Assembly: GCA_051000715.1 (NCBI GenBank)
Contig: JBPCOB010000255.1
Location: forward strand, 1-12,286
DNA: 12,286 nt
DNA from: JBPCOB01 sp051000715
GTDB taxonomy: Bacteria; Actinomycetota; Actinomycetes; JALYNC01
Direction: 5' to 3'
Each line of letters opens with the position of its first letter. Position 1 is the stretch's first letter. The notes under the pieces are model-generated. The model was not told the origin of the DNA and did no database searches. It worked only from the letters and a program-made list of their open reading frames with translations. Shown here piece after piece: positions 1 through 8,000 of this stretch. Made by a program: the position numbers and the translations under genes.

Positions 1-2
1 TC

Positions 3-1154
3 GAGCCGGCCGGCGAGCTGTCTCTCGAGGAGGTTCGGCGCTACTCCCGCCACCTGATCATTCCGGACGTCGCGATGGCCGGGCAGCGCCGCCTGAAGAA
101 CTCGCGCGTGCTGGTCGTGGGGGCCGGTGGCCTGGGGTCGCCGGTTCTGATGTACCTGGCGGCGGCCGGCGTCGGGACGCTCGGGATCGTCGACTTCGAC
201 GTGGTGGACGAGTCCAACCTGCAGCGGCAGGTGATCCACGGCACCAGCGACGTGGGCCGGTCCAAGGCGGAGAGCGCCAGGGACGCCGTGCGGGAGATCA
301 ACCCGCTGGTCCGGGTGGTGCTGCACCAGGAGCGGCTGGACTCCGGCAACGCGCTGGAGATCTTCGCCGGCTACGACCTGATCCTTGACGGCACCGACAA
401 CTTCGCCACCCGATACCTGGTCAACGACGCCTGTGTGCTGCTCGGCAAGCCCTACGTCTGGGGGTCCATCTACCGCTTCGACGGCCAGGCCGCGGTGTTC
501 TGGGCCGCGCACGGGCCGTGCTACCGGTGCCTGTACCCGGAGCCGCCACCGCCGGGGATGGTGCCCTCCTGCGCCGAGGGCGGCGTGCTCGGGGTCCTGT
601 GCGGCTCCATCGGCTCCATCCAGGTGACCGAGGCGGTCAAGCTGCTGACCGGGATCGGGGACCCGCTGGTAGGCCGGCTGATGGTCTACGACGCGCTGGA
701 GATGAGCTACCGCACGGTGTCGGTCCGCAGGGATCCCGAGTGCGCGCTGTGCGGCAGGAACCCGACGGTCACCGGGCTGGTCGACTACGACGAGTTCTGC
801 GGCACGGTGTCGGCCGAGGCCGCCGAGGCCGCGAGCGACTCGACGATCACCGCGGCCGAGCTCAAGGCGATGTTCGACCGGGACGAGGACTTCCTGCTCG
901 TCGACGTCCGGGAGCCTGCCGAGTACGAGATCGTCCGGATCCCGGGGTCGGTGCTGATCCCGAAGGGCGAGCTGGCGGGCCGGTTGGCGGAGCTGCCCCA
1001 GGACAAGCCGATCGTCCTGCACTGCAAGACCGGGGGCCGGTCCGCGGAGGCCCTCGCCGTGCTCAAGGGCGCCGGGTTCGCCTCGGCGAGCCACGTCCAG
1101 GGCGGGGTCACGGCCTGGGCCGCCCAGGTCGACCGGTCGCTACCGACGTACTGA
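3..1154 (+). CDS. moeZ: MoeZ-type adenylyltransferase/sulfurtransferase (5' end cut by the window edge)
   Basis: This enzyme activates the C-terminus of small sulfur-carrier proteins (MoaD/ThiS/CysO type) by adenylation and then passes on sulfur from its rhodanese domain, serving molybdopterin, thiamine, cysteine or thiosugar pathways in the cytosol. The frame is open from base 3, and the 24 codons before the ATG at 75 encode the conserved family N-terminus (EEVRRYSRHLIIPD), so that ATG is internal. Relative to roughly 390-residue homologues only about ten residues are missing. Visible parts are the nucleotide-binding loop GAGGLGSP, the NLQRQ arginine region, DGTDNF, two zinc CxxC pairs (CYRC and CALC), SCAEGGVLG, and a C-terminal rhodanese domain with VDVREPAEY and active-site cysteine in HCKTGGRS. 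Having both domains makes it MoeZ rather than MoeB alone. The next gene begins 3 nt after its stop, which suggests co-transcription. Family assignment is firm; which carrier protein it serves is unknown. Confidence 0.95.
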   Translation, partial: EPAGELSLEEVRRYSRHLIIPDVAMAGQRRLKNSRVLVVGAGGLGSPVLMYLAAAGVGTLGIVDFDVVDESNLQRQVIHGTSDVGRSKAESARDAVREINPLVRVVLHQERLDSGNALEIFAGYDLILDGTDNFATRYLVNDACVLLGKPYVWGSIYRFDGQAAVFWAAHGPCYRCLYPEPPPPGMVPSCAEGGVLGVLCGSIGSIQVTEAVKLLTGIGDPLVGRLMVYDALEMSYRTVSVRRDPECALCGRNPTVTGLVDYDEFCGTVSAEAAEAASDSTITAAELKAMFDRDEDFLLVDVREPAEYEIVRIPGSVLIPKGELAGRLAELPQDKPIVLHCKTGGRSAEALAVLKGAGFASASHVQGGVTAWAAQVDRSLPTY

Positions 1155-1157
1155 GCG

Positions 1158-1730
1158 GTGACGCCGTACGCCGAGCGGGTGCGGGCGGTGGTGGCCGCCA
1201 TCCCCTCCGGTCGGGTGTCGACCTACGACGACATCGCGCGCCGGATGGGTGAGGGGGGTGCCCGCAGCGTCGGCGGCGTGCTGTCGCGGTACGGCGAGGG
1301 GCTGCCCTGCCACCGGGTGGTGCGCTCGGACGGCTCGGTCAAGCGGGTCGACCCGGAGCGCAACGCGGCCCTGCTGCGGGCCGAGGGGGTGCTGTTCGCG
1401 GGGCCGGACCGGGTGGACCTCGACGCGGCCCGCTGGCTGCCGGCGTACGCCGACCGGGTGCTGGCGGTGGTGGACCGCATCCCGGTCGGGCGGGTGATGA
1501 CCTTCGGCGACGTGGCGGAGTATCTGGGCGAGTCCTCGGGGCGTGCTGTCGGCCGGGTCATGGCGCACTCCGGTGGCGTGGTGCCCTGGCACCGGGTGGT
1601 GCTGTCTACCGGCGCTCCGGCGCCCGGCCACCAGGCGCGGGCGCTGGAGCTGCTCCGCGCGGACGGCACGCCGCTGTCGTCCGACGGCACCCGGGTGGAC
1701 CTGCGCCGAGCCCGCTGGGACGGCAGCTAG
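1158..1730 (+). CDS. Tandem MGMT/ATL-domain protein (two alkyltransferase DNA-binding domains)
   Basis: The 190-residue protein is two copies of the DNA-binding domain of O6-alkylguanine-DNA alkyltransferase (residues 1-93 and about 94-187), each ending in a related RVDL..ARW sequence. Copy 1 has PCHRVV (C51, H52), an arginine-finger candidate R36, Y23 and E76 in an AEG motif. These match the acceptor cysteine, arginine finger, tyrosine and glutamate of MGMT. Copy 2 has PWHRVV (W144), R129, F116 and D169. Tryptophan at the acceptor position is the hallmark of alkyltransferase-like (ATL) proteins, which bind O6-alkylguanine without repairing it and hand it to nucleotide excision repair. The MGMT N-terminal domain is absent. 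The usual ATL is a single domain of about 100 residues, so the doubling is unusual. The GTG start lies 3 nt after the moeZ stop with no clear Shine-Dalgarno, so translation probably depends on moeZ. This start is supported because residues 4-15 align with 97-108 of copy 2. Whether copy 1 transfers alkyl groups is unknown. Confidence 0.9.
   Translation: MTPYAERVRAVVAAIPSGRVSTYDDIARRMGEGGARSVGGVLSRYGEGLPCHRVVRSDGSVKRVDPERNAALLRAEGVLFAGPDRVDLDAARWLPAYADRVLAVVDRIPVGRVMTFGDVAEYLGESSGRAVGRVMAHSGGVVPWHRVVLSTGAPAPGHQARALELLRADGTPLSSDGTRVDLRRARWDGS
1165..1204 (+). repeat. Direct repeat, copy 1 (alkyltransferase duplication)
   Basis: Forty bases encoding the first helix of copy 1 match the forty bases at 1444-1483 at 35 positions by hand alignment, in the same reading frame and 279 bp (93 codons) apart. 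The repeat shows that the two domains arose by in-frame duplication. Similarity is lower in the rest of the domain. Confidence 0.8.
1444..1483 (+). repeat. Direct repeat, copy 2 (alkyltransferase duplication)
   Basis: This is the partner of the repeat at 1165-1204 and encodes the opening helix of the second domain. Five mismatches were counted by eye over forty bases. Confidence 0.8.
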
Positions 1731-1756
1731 CGGCCGCTCCGCCGCCACTGCGGCCG
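1731..1756 (+). terminator. GC-rich hairpin after the alkyltransferase stop (possible terminator or attenuator)
   Basis: The arms CGGCCGC (1731-1737) and GCGGCCG (1750-1756) are exact reverse complements around a 12-nt loop, starting at the base after the TAG stop. There is no U-tract. Actinobacterial terminators often lack one, but short GC-rich inverted repeats also occur by chance at this base composition. If functional, it would separate moeZ and the alkyltransferase gene from adnAB. Confidence 0.25.
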
Positions 1757-1816
1757 GGCGTGGACCGGTTCCGGTGCCGGCGGAGAACTGTCGGAGGCGC
1801 GTGGTCGAATGCCGGC

Positions 1817-4800
1817 ATGTCAGCCCCCGCCCCGGCGTACCGCCTGGTACGGACGCCGCCGCCACCGGTCCTGGTGCCGCGGCTGGACCCGTCGCAGCAG
1901 GCGGTGGTCGACCATCGGGGCGGGCCGCTGCGGGTGCTCGCCGGCCCGGGCACCGGCAAGACGACCACGCTGGTCGAGGCAGTGGTCGATCGGGTGGCTG
2001 GCGGCCTGCGGCCGGAGCAGGTGCTGGTGCTCACCTTCAGCCGGCGGGCAGCCACCGAGCTGCGCGAGCGCATCACGACCCGGCTGGGCACCACGGTCGC
2101 GACGCCTTCCGCGTGGACCTTCCACGCCTTCTGCTACGCGCTGCTGCGCTCCCGGAGGGTCGACGGCGCCGATGTCCGGCCACTTCGGCTGCTCAGCGGT
2201 CCGGAGCAGGACGTGGTCATCCGCGACATGCTGGCTGGCTCCTCGGAGCTGCGGCGTACGCCGTGGCCGGTTGCCCTGCAGGTTGCCCTGCGCACCCGCG
2301 GGTTCGCCGAGGAGGTGCGCTCGGTGCTCTCGCGCGCCCGTGAGGTCGGGCTCGACCCGGCCGGGCTGGCAGCGCTGGCGGCGGATCGGGAGCGTCCGGA
2401 CTGGGCGGCCGTTGCCGGCTTCTACGGCGACTACCTCGACATCCTCGACTCGTTGGGCGCCGTTGACTACCCGGAGCTGGTCCGCCGCGCGGCCGCTATC
2501 GCCGGCGGTCCGGCCGGTGCGCAGCTGCGGGCGGCGTACCGCGTGGTGTTCGTCGACGAGTACCAGGACACCGACCCCGCGCAGGAGCTGCTGCTGCAGG
2601 GGCTGGCCGGCGGCGGCGGCGAGCTCATGGTGGTCGGCGACCCGGACCAGTCCATCTACGCCTTCCGCGGCGCGGAGGTGCGCGGGCTGCTGGACTTCCC
2701 CGACCGGTTCCCCACCCGGGACGGCTCGCCGGCGCCGACGCTGACCCTGGGCACGTCGCGCCGAGCCGGTCCGGCCCTGCTGGCCGTCTCCCGACGGGTC
2801 GCGGATGGGATGCCGCTGACCGGCGTGGGCGGGGCGACGCTGCGGGCGCACCGAGCGCTCAGCTCCGCGGCCGGACTGCCCCCCGGGGAGGTGTCTGCCG
2901 CGACCTACCCGTCGGTGGGTGCGGAGGCCGCCGCCATCGCCAACCTGCTCCGGCGTGCCCACCTGGAGTCCGGACTGCCCTGGAGCGCGATGGCTGTCCT
3001 GGTGCGATCCGGCGTCCGCTCCATCCCGTTGCTCCGCCGCATGCTCGGTGCTGCCGGCGTACCGGTCGAGGTGGCCGGCGACGAGCTGCCGCTGGCGCGG
3101 GAGCCGGCGGTGGCGCCGTTGTTGCTGGCCCTGCGCTGCGCTGAGGACCTGGATGAGCTGACCGCCGAGCGGGCCAGGGTGCTGCTGCTGTCGCCGCTGG
3201 TCGGCACCGACCCCGCCGCCCTGCGCCGGTTGGGCCGCGAGCTCCGGGCAGCGGAGCGGGTGGTCAACCTGCGGTCGGACCGCGCTGCGGCACTTCCCAG
3301 GCCCTCCGCTGAGCTGATCCGTGCGGCGGTGGTGGACCCGGGCCGCCTGCTCGCCTCAGTGCGTCCGGACATCGGGGCACCGGCGGCTGAGCTGGGTCGG
3401 CTCTTGCAGCGCGCCGGCATGGCACTGCGGCGATTCGAGGACGGCGGGCCGGAGCTCGCCCTGTGGCAGCTCTGGAACGGCAGCCGGTGGCCGGCGCGGC
3501 TGGCCGAAGCGTCGGCTGCCGGCGGTGCGACCGGCCTCGCCGCCGACCGCGACCTCGATGCTGTGGTCGCGCTGTTCTCGGCGGTGGCCCGGGCGCAGGA
3601 GCAGCGGGCGCGGCCCGGCGTTCGGACGCTGCTCGACGAGCTGGCGGCCCAGCAGATCCCCGGCGACACGCTCGCCGAGCGCGCCGCCGGCTCGCAGGCG
3701 GCCCGGCTGCTGACGGCGCACCGGGCCAAGGGCCTGGAGTGGGACCTGGTCGTGGTGGCGGGCGTCCAGGAGGCCGTCTGGCCCGATCTGCGCCAACGCA
3801 GCTCGTTGCTCGAGGCGGACCGGCTGGCTGTCGACGGCGTGCGGGAGCCGCTGGAGGCCGCCGCTCTGCTGGCCGAGGAGCGTCGGCTGTTCTACGTCGC
3901 GGTGACGCGGGCCCGGCAGCGACTCGTCGTGACCGCGGTGTCGAGCGCCGAGGAGGACGGCGAACGCCCTTCTCGGTTCCTGGCCGAGCTGGGCGTGCCG
4001 ATCGAGGCGGTCGGCGAGCAGCGGAGCCGGCCGCTGTCTCTGCCGGCGCTGGTGGCCGAGCTGCGGGCGCTCGCCGTCGATCCGGACCGGTCGCCATCGC
4101 AGCGCCGGGCGGCGGCGCAGCGACTTGCCCGGCTTGCGGCAGAGCGGCGTTCCGACGGCGCACCCCGGGTGCCGCAGGCCGATCCGGCGACCTGGTGGGG
4201 GATGCGCCCGCTCAGTGACCCGGACCGGCCGCTGTACGAGCCGGGCGAGGCGGTGCCGCTGTCCGGCACGTCGCTGACCGGGCTGGACCGGTGCCCCTTG
4301 CGCTGGTTCCTGGAGCATGAGGCGCAGGCGAAGTCGGCGCCGAGCACGGCGATGGGCTTCGGTGGCGTGGTGCACGCGCTGGCCGACGAGGTCGGGCGCA
4401 GGCGTACGCCGGCAGACGTGGACGCCCTGATGGTTCGGCTGGACCGGGTGTGGGACCAGCTGGCCTACGAGGCCGGCTGGCTCGCCGACCAGCAGTACGA
4501 ACAGGCCCGGGCGGCGCTGCGCCGTTTCGTGCACTGGCACGTCTCCGCCCGGGACCGCACCCTGGCCGCCACCGAGGAGCCGTTCGACGTCGTCTGCGAG
4601 CTGCCGTCCGGTCGGGTGCGGCTGCGGGGCAAGGTCGACCGGCTGGAGATCGACCGGGACGGTTCGGTGCGGATCATCGACCTCAAGACCGGCCGAGCCG
4701 CCGTGCCGAAGAACAAGGTCCCCGAGCACCCCCAGCTGGGGGTCTACCAGCTGGCGGCCCAGCGCGGTGCGTTCGACCAGGTGCCGGCGCTGGACCAGCC

Positions 4801-5059
4801 GGCCCGCCGGGTCGGTGGCGCGGAACTGGTGCACCTTCGGGTGGATGACCACGCAGGACCAAAGGTCCAGGCTCAGCCGGCCCTCGAGCCGGCGGACGGC
4901 TCGGCGGACGGCTCCACCTGGATCGAGGGGCTTCTGGATGCGGCCCTGTCCCGCGTGCTGGCAGAACAGTTCCACCCGACACCGGGCGATCACTGCGGCA
5001 GCTGCTCGTTCCGTACCTCGTGTCCGGCGCAGCCCGAGGGTCGGCAGGTGGTGCAGTGA
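1817..5059 (+). CDS. adnA: AdnA-type subunit of the AdnAB motor-nuclease
   Basis: This is one subunit of the actinobacterial heterodimer that unwinds and degrades DNA ends at double-strand breaks ahead of RecA-dependent recombination. The 1080-residue protein has an N-terminal UvrD/PcrA-like SF1A motor: Q-motif LDPSQQ (Q27-28), Walker A GPGTGKTT (K48), DEYQD (247-251), GDPDQSIYAFRG (274-285), TAHRAKGLEWD (633-643) and VTRAR (696-700). A RecB/AddB-like nuclease follows from about residue 815, with H853, D941, D955-L-K957 and Q973/Y977. C826 plus C1060, C1063 and C1069 (CX2CX5C) form an AddB-type Fe-S cluster signature. Length and order match mycobacterial AdnA. I chose ATG 1817 because the 19 codons from the upstream GTG at 1760 look unlike the family. 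A GGAGG at 1793-1797 is rather far away (19 nt), and TCGAAT at 1805-1810 lies six bases before the ATG, so a leaderless start is possible. It overlaps adnB by 4 nt. Confidence 0.93.
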   Translation: MSAPAPAYRLVRTPPPPVLVPRLDPSQQAVVDHRGGPLRVLAGPGTGKTTTLVEAVVDRVAGGLRPEQVLVLTFSRRAATELRERITTRLGTTVATPSAWTFHAFCYALLRSRRVDGADVRPLRLLSGPEQDVVIRDMLAGSSELRRTPWPVALQVALRTRGFAEEVRSVLSRAREVGLDPAGLAALAADRERPDWAAVAGFYGDYLDILDSLGAVDYPELVRRAAAIAGGPAGAQLRAAYRVVFVDEYQDTDPAQELLLQGLAGGGGELMVVGDPDQSIYAFRGAEVRGLLDFPDRFPTRDGSPAPTLTLGTSRRAGPALLAVSRRVADGMPLTGVGGATLRAHRALSSAAGLPPGEVSAATYPSVGAEAAAIANLLRRAHLESGLPWSAMAVLVRSGVRSIPLLRRMLGAAGVPVEVAGDELPLAREPAVAPLLLALRCAEDLDELTAERARVLLLSPLVGTDPAALRRLGRELRAAERVVNLRSDRAAALPRPSAELIRAAVVDPGRLLASVRPDIGAPAAELGRLLQRAGMALRRFEDGGPELALWQLWNGSRWPARLAEASAAGGATGLAADRDLDAVVALFSAVARAQEQRARPGVRTLLDELAAQQIPGDTLAERAAGSQAARLLTAHRAKGLEWDLVVVAGVQEAVWPDLRQRSSLLEADRLAVDGVREPLEAAALLAEERRLFYVAVTRARQRLVVTAVSSAEEDGERPSRFLAELGVPIEAVGEQRSRPLSLPALVAELRALAVDPDRSPSQRRAAAQRLARLAAERRSDGAPRVPQADPATWWGMRPLSDPDRPLYEPGEAVPLSGTSLTGLDRCPLRWFLEHEAQAKSAPSTAMGFGGVVHALADEVGRRRTPADVDALMVRLDRVWDQLAYEAGWLADQQYEQARAALRRFVHWHVSARDRTLAATEEPFDVVCELPSGRVRLRGKVDRLEIDRDGSVRIIDLKTGRAAVPKNKVPEHPQLGVYQLAAQRGAFDQVPALDQPARRVGGAELVHLRVDDHAGPKVQAQPALEPADGSADGSTWIEGLLDAALSRVLAEQFHPTPGDHCGSCSFRTSCPAQPEGRQVVQ
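5046..5051 (+). promoter_or_regulatory. Ribosome binding site that fixes the adnB start
   Basis: AGGTGG lies inside the last codons of adnA, four bases before the GTG at 5056. It favours the GTGA overlap start over the upstream in-frame GTG at 5020, and suggests translational coupling, which would help keep the two subunits stoichiometric. Confidence 0.5.
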
Positions 5060-8000
5060 CCGCCGCCGTACCCGGGCAGCTGAGCCCGGAGGATCTTTGC
5101 CGGCTGCTCGAGGTCGACTTCACCGGCGAGCAGCTCGCCGCGGCCAGCGCACCGCTCGAGCCCTGCGTCGTCGTCGCCGGCGCCGGCTCCGGAAAGACCT
5201 CGGTGATGGCGGCCCGAGTCGTCTGGCTGGTGGCCACCGGGCAGGTGCGCCCGGACCAGGTTCTGGGCCTGACCTTCACCAACAAGGCCGCCGGTGAGCT
5301 GGCGGGGCGGATCAACGATGCCCTTCGCCGGGCCGGGCTGACGCCGGAACCGGTGGCGGACTCGGGCGGCGAAGGGCCGCCGGCCGCCGGCATGTACCTC
5401 GAGCCCAGCGTGTCGACGTACCACGCCTACGCGCAGCGGCTGGTCGTCGAGCATGGCCTTCGCATCGGCGTCGAGCCGCGCTCGCGGCTGCTCGTCGACG
5501 CCACCCGATTCCAGCTGGCGGCCAGGGTGCTCCGAGACGCCAAGGGGCCGATCCGGCATGTGACCCGACCGATGCGGATGCTGATCGGTGACCTTGTCAC
5601 GCTGGAGAGCGAGCTCGCGGAGCACCTGGTCAGCACCGAGGCCGTCCGCGACCACGACCGCAAGCTGATCGAGATCATCGACGCGGACGACGAAGCCAAG
5701 CCGGAGGTCCGCAAGATCGCCACGGTCGCCCGGCAGCGGCTGGAGATGCTGGACCTGGTCGACGGCTTCCGAGCGCGCAAGCGGAGCCTCGACCTGATCG
5801 ACTTCGCGGACCAAGTGGCGCTGGGGGCTCGGCTGGCGTCGGAATGCCCGGCCGTCGGGGCGATCGAGCGCGACCGCTACCGCGTCGTACTGCTCGACGA
5901 GTACCAGGACACATCGGTCGGCCAGCGCTGCCTGCTCTCCGGGCTGTTCGGTGGCGGCCATCCGGTGACGGCGGTCGGTGACCCGTGTCAGGCGATCTAC
6001 GGCTGGCGCGGCGCGTCGGTAGGCAACCTCGACCGCTTCCCGTCCGACTTCCCTACCTCGGACGGGCGACCGGCGGCCGTCCGGCTGCTGTCGGTGAACC
6101 AGCGCAGCGGTGGCCTGCTCCTGCGGCTGGCCAACGCGGTGGCGGCGACGCTGCGCAAGGTCCACCGCATCGCCGAGCTGCAGCCGCGCGCCGACCGGGC
6201 GGAGGCCGGGGACACGATCGTCGCTCTGCACCACACGTACGCCGACGAGATGGCGTGGATGGCCGGCCGCGTGCGGGCAGCCGTCGACGCCGGTACGCCG
6301 CCCGGCGAGGTCGCCGTCCTGGTGCGGGTCCGCTCGGACTACCCCGCCGTCTACGCGGCCCTGCTGGCCGAAGGCCTGCCGGTGGAGGTCGTGGGGCTGG
6401 GCGGTCTGCTCTCGCTGCCCGAGGTCGCGGACCTGGTGGCGGTGCTGTCGGTCCTCGACGACCCGACCAGCAACGCCGAGCTGGTCCGGCTGCTCACCGG
6501 CCCCCGCTGGCGGATCGGACCACGCGACCTGGTCACGCTGGGCCGGCGTGCGCAGGAGCTCGTTCGGGAGACCACCGGGAGCTCGCCGGCGGGCGGCACC
6601 GGCCCCGTGGTCGAGCCCTCGATGCTCGACGAGGACGACAGCGCCCTGGAGGACGCCGTGGCCGGCATCGACCCGTGCGACGTCGTCGCGTTGGCTGACG
6701 CCCTGGACCGGCCCGGCCGAGGTCCGTGGTCCGCCGAGGCACTCGAACGGCTCACCGCAATGGGACGCGAGCTGCGCGAGCTGCGCGGCCACCTCGGCCA
6801 GCCGCTTCTCGACGTCCTGCACCGGGTGATCACCGCAACCGACCTCGACGTCGAGCTCGCGGCCAGCTCCGGCGCCGTCCAGGCTCGACGACGGGAGTCC
6901 CTCGCCGCCTTCCTCGACGTAGCGGCGGACTTCGTCGACCTCGACGGCGAGGCTTCGCTCACCAGCTTTCTGGCCTACCTGCGGGCTGCGGCCCTCTACG
7001 AGCGAGGTCTGGACACCATCAGCCCGTCGGGTGCCGACGCCGTCCAGGTGCTGACGGCGCACAAGGCCAAGGGGCTCGAGTGGGACGTGGTCGTCGTGCC
7101 AGACCTGGTCAAGTCGGTCTTCCCCGGTGACCGGCTCCGAGATCAGTGGACCACCTCGGCCTGGGTGCTGCCCTACCGGCTGCGAGGTGACGCGGCGGAC
7201 ATGCCGGCCTGTGCCGACTGGACCAAGGACGGGCTGGTCGCCTTCGAGAAGGACTGCCGTGAGCACCTCGAGCGGGAGGAGCGCCGACTCGGCTACGTGG
7301 CGTTCACCCGAGCCCGCCACACCATGATCGGAAGCGGGCACTGGTGGGGCCCCACTCAGAAGAAGCCGCGCGGCCCGTCGCCGTTCCTGGAAGAGCTGCG
7401 GCAGCACTGCGTCGCCGGCCACGGCGTCGTGGCCGGCTGGTCGGACCAGCCGGCCGAGGGTGGCGGCAACCCGGCGCTCCAGCAGGCGGTGCGCCTCGAC
7501 TGGCCGCTGGCACTCGAGCCGACCGCGCTGCGACTCCGCGAGGAGGCTGCCGCCGCGGTTCGGGCCGACCTCGCCGCGCTGGCGGCCGGCGTACCGCTGC
7601 CCGACGTGGCGGACCTGTCCCACGGCGAATGCCGCCTCCTCGCAGATCTCGATGCCGACGCAGAGCTGTTGCTCCAGGAAGATCGTGCGGCCGACGTCCC
7701 GGTGGTGCGGGAGGTGACCTTGCCGGCCACTCTGTCGGCGTCCCAGCTGGTGCGGCTGCACGAGGATCCTGCGGCACTGGCGCGCGACCTGGCCCGGCCG
7801 TTGCCATACCGACCGGTACCCCAGGCCCGGCGGGGGACCCGGTTCCACGCCTGGGTGGAGGCCGAGTTCGGCCAGCGGCCGCTGCTGGACCTCGACGAGC
7901 TTCCCGGGGCGGAAGACGACGGGCTCGGGACCGATGCGGAGCTGGTGGCGCTCCAGCGGGCGTTCGAGGGAAGTGCGTACGCCGCCCGCCAGCCGTTCCA

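Noticed and set aside
75..77. ATG at 75 as the moeZ start
   Set aside because: The open frame upstream encodes the conserved EEVRRYSRHLIIPD N-terminus, so the true start lies left of the window.
1760..1816. Upstream GTG start for adnA
   Set aside because: The extra 19 residues are Arg/Cys-rich and unlike the family. There is no Shine-Dalgarno before 1760, and the family-like N-terminus begins at 1817.
3356..4993. 545-codon open frame on the minus strand opposite adnA
   Set aside because: It shows the same shadow composition and no domain signature, while the plus strand here encodes the conserved helicase VI motif and the nuclease core.
5020..5055. Upstream GTG start for adnB
   Set aside because: The added residues only re-read the adnA 3' end in another frame. 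The GTGA overlap at 5056 with AGGTGG in front is the normal arrangement.
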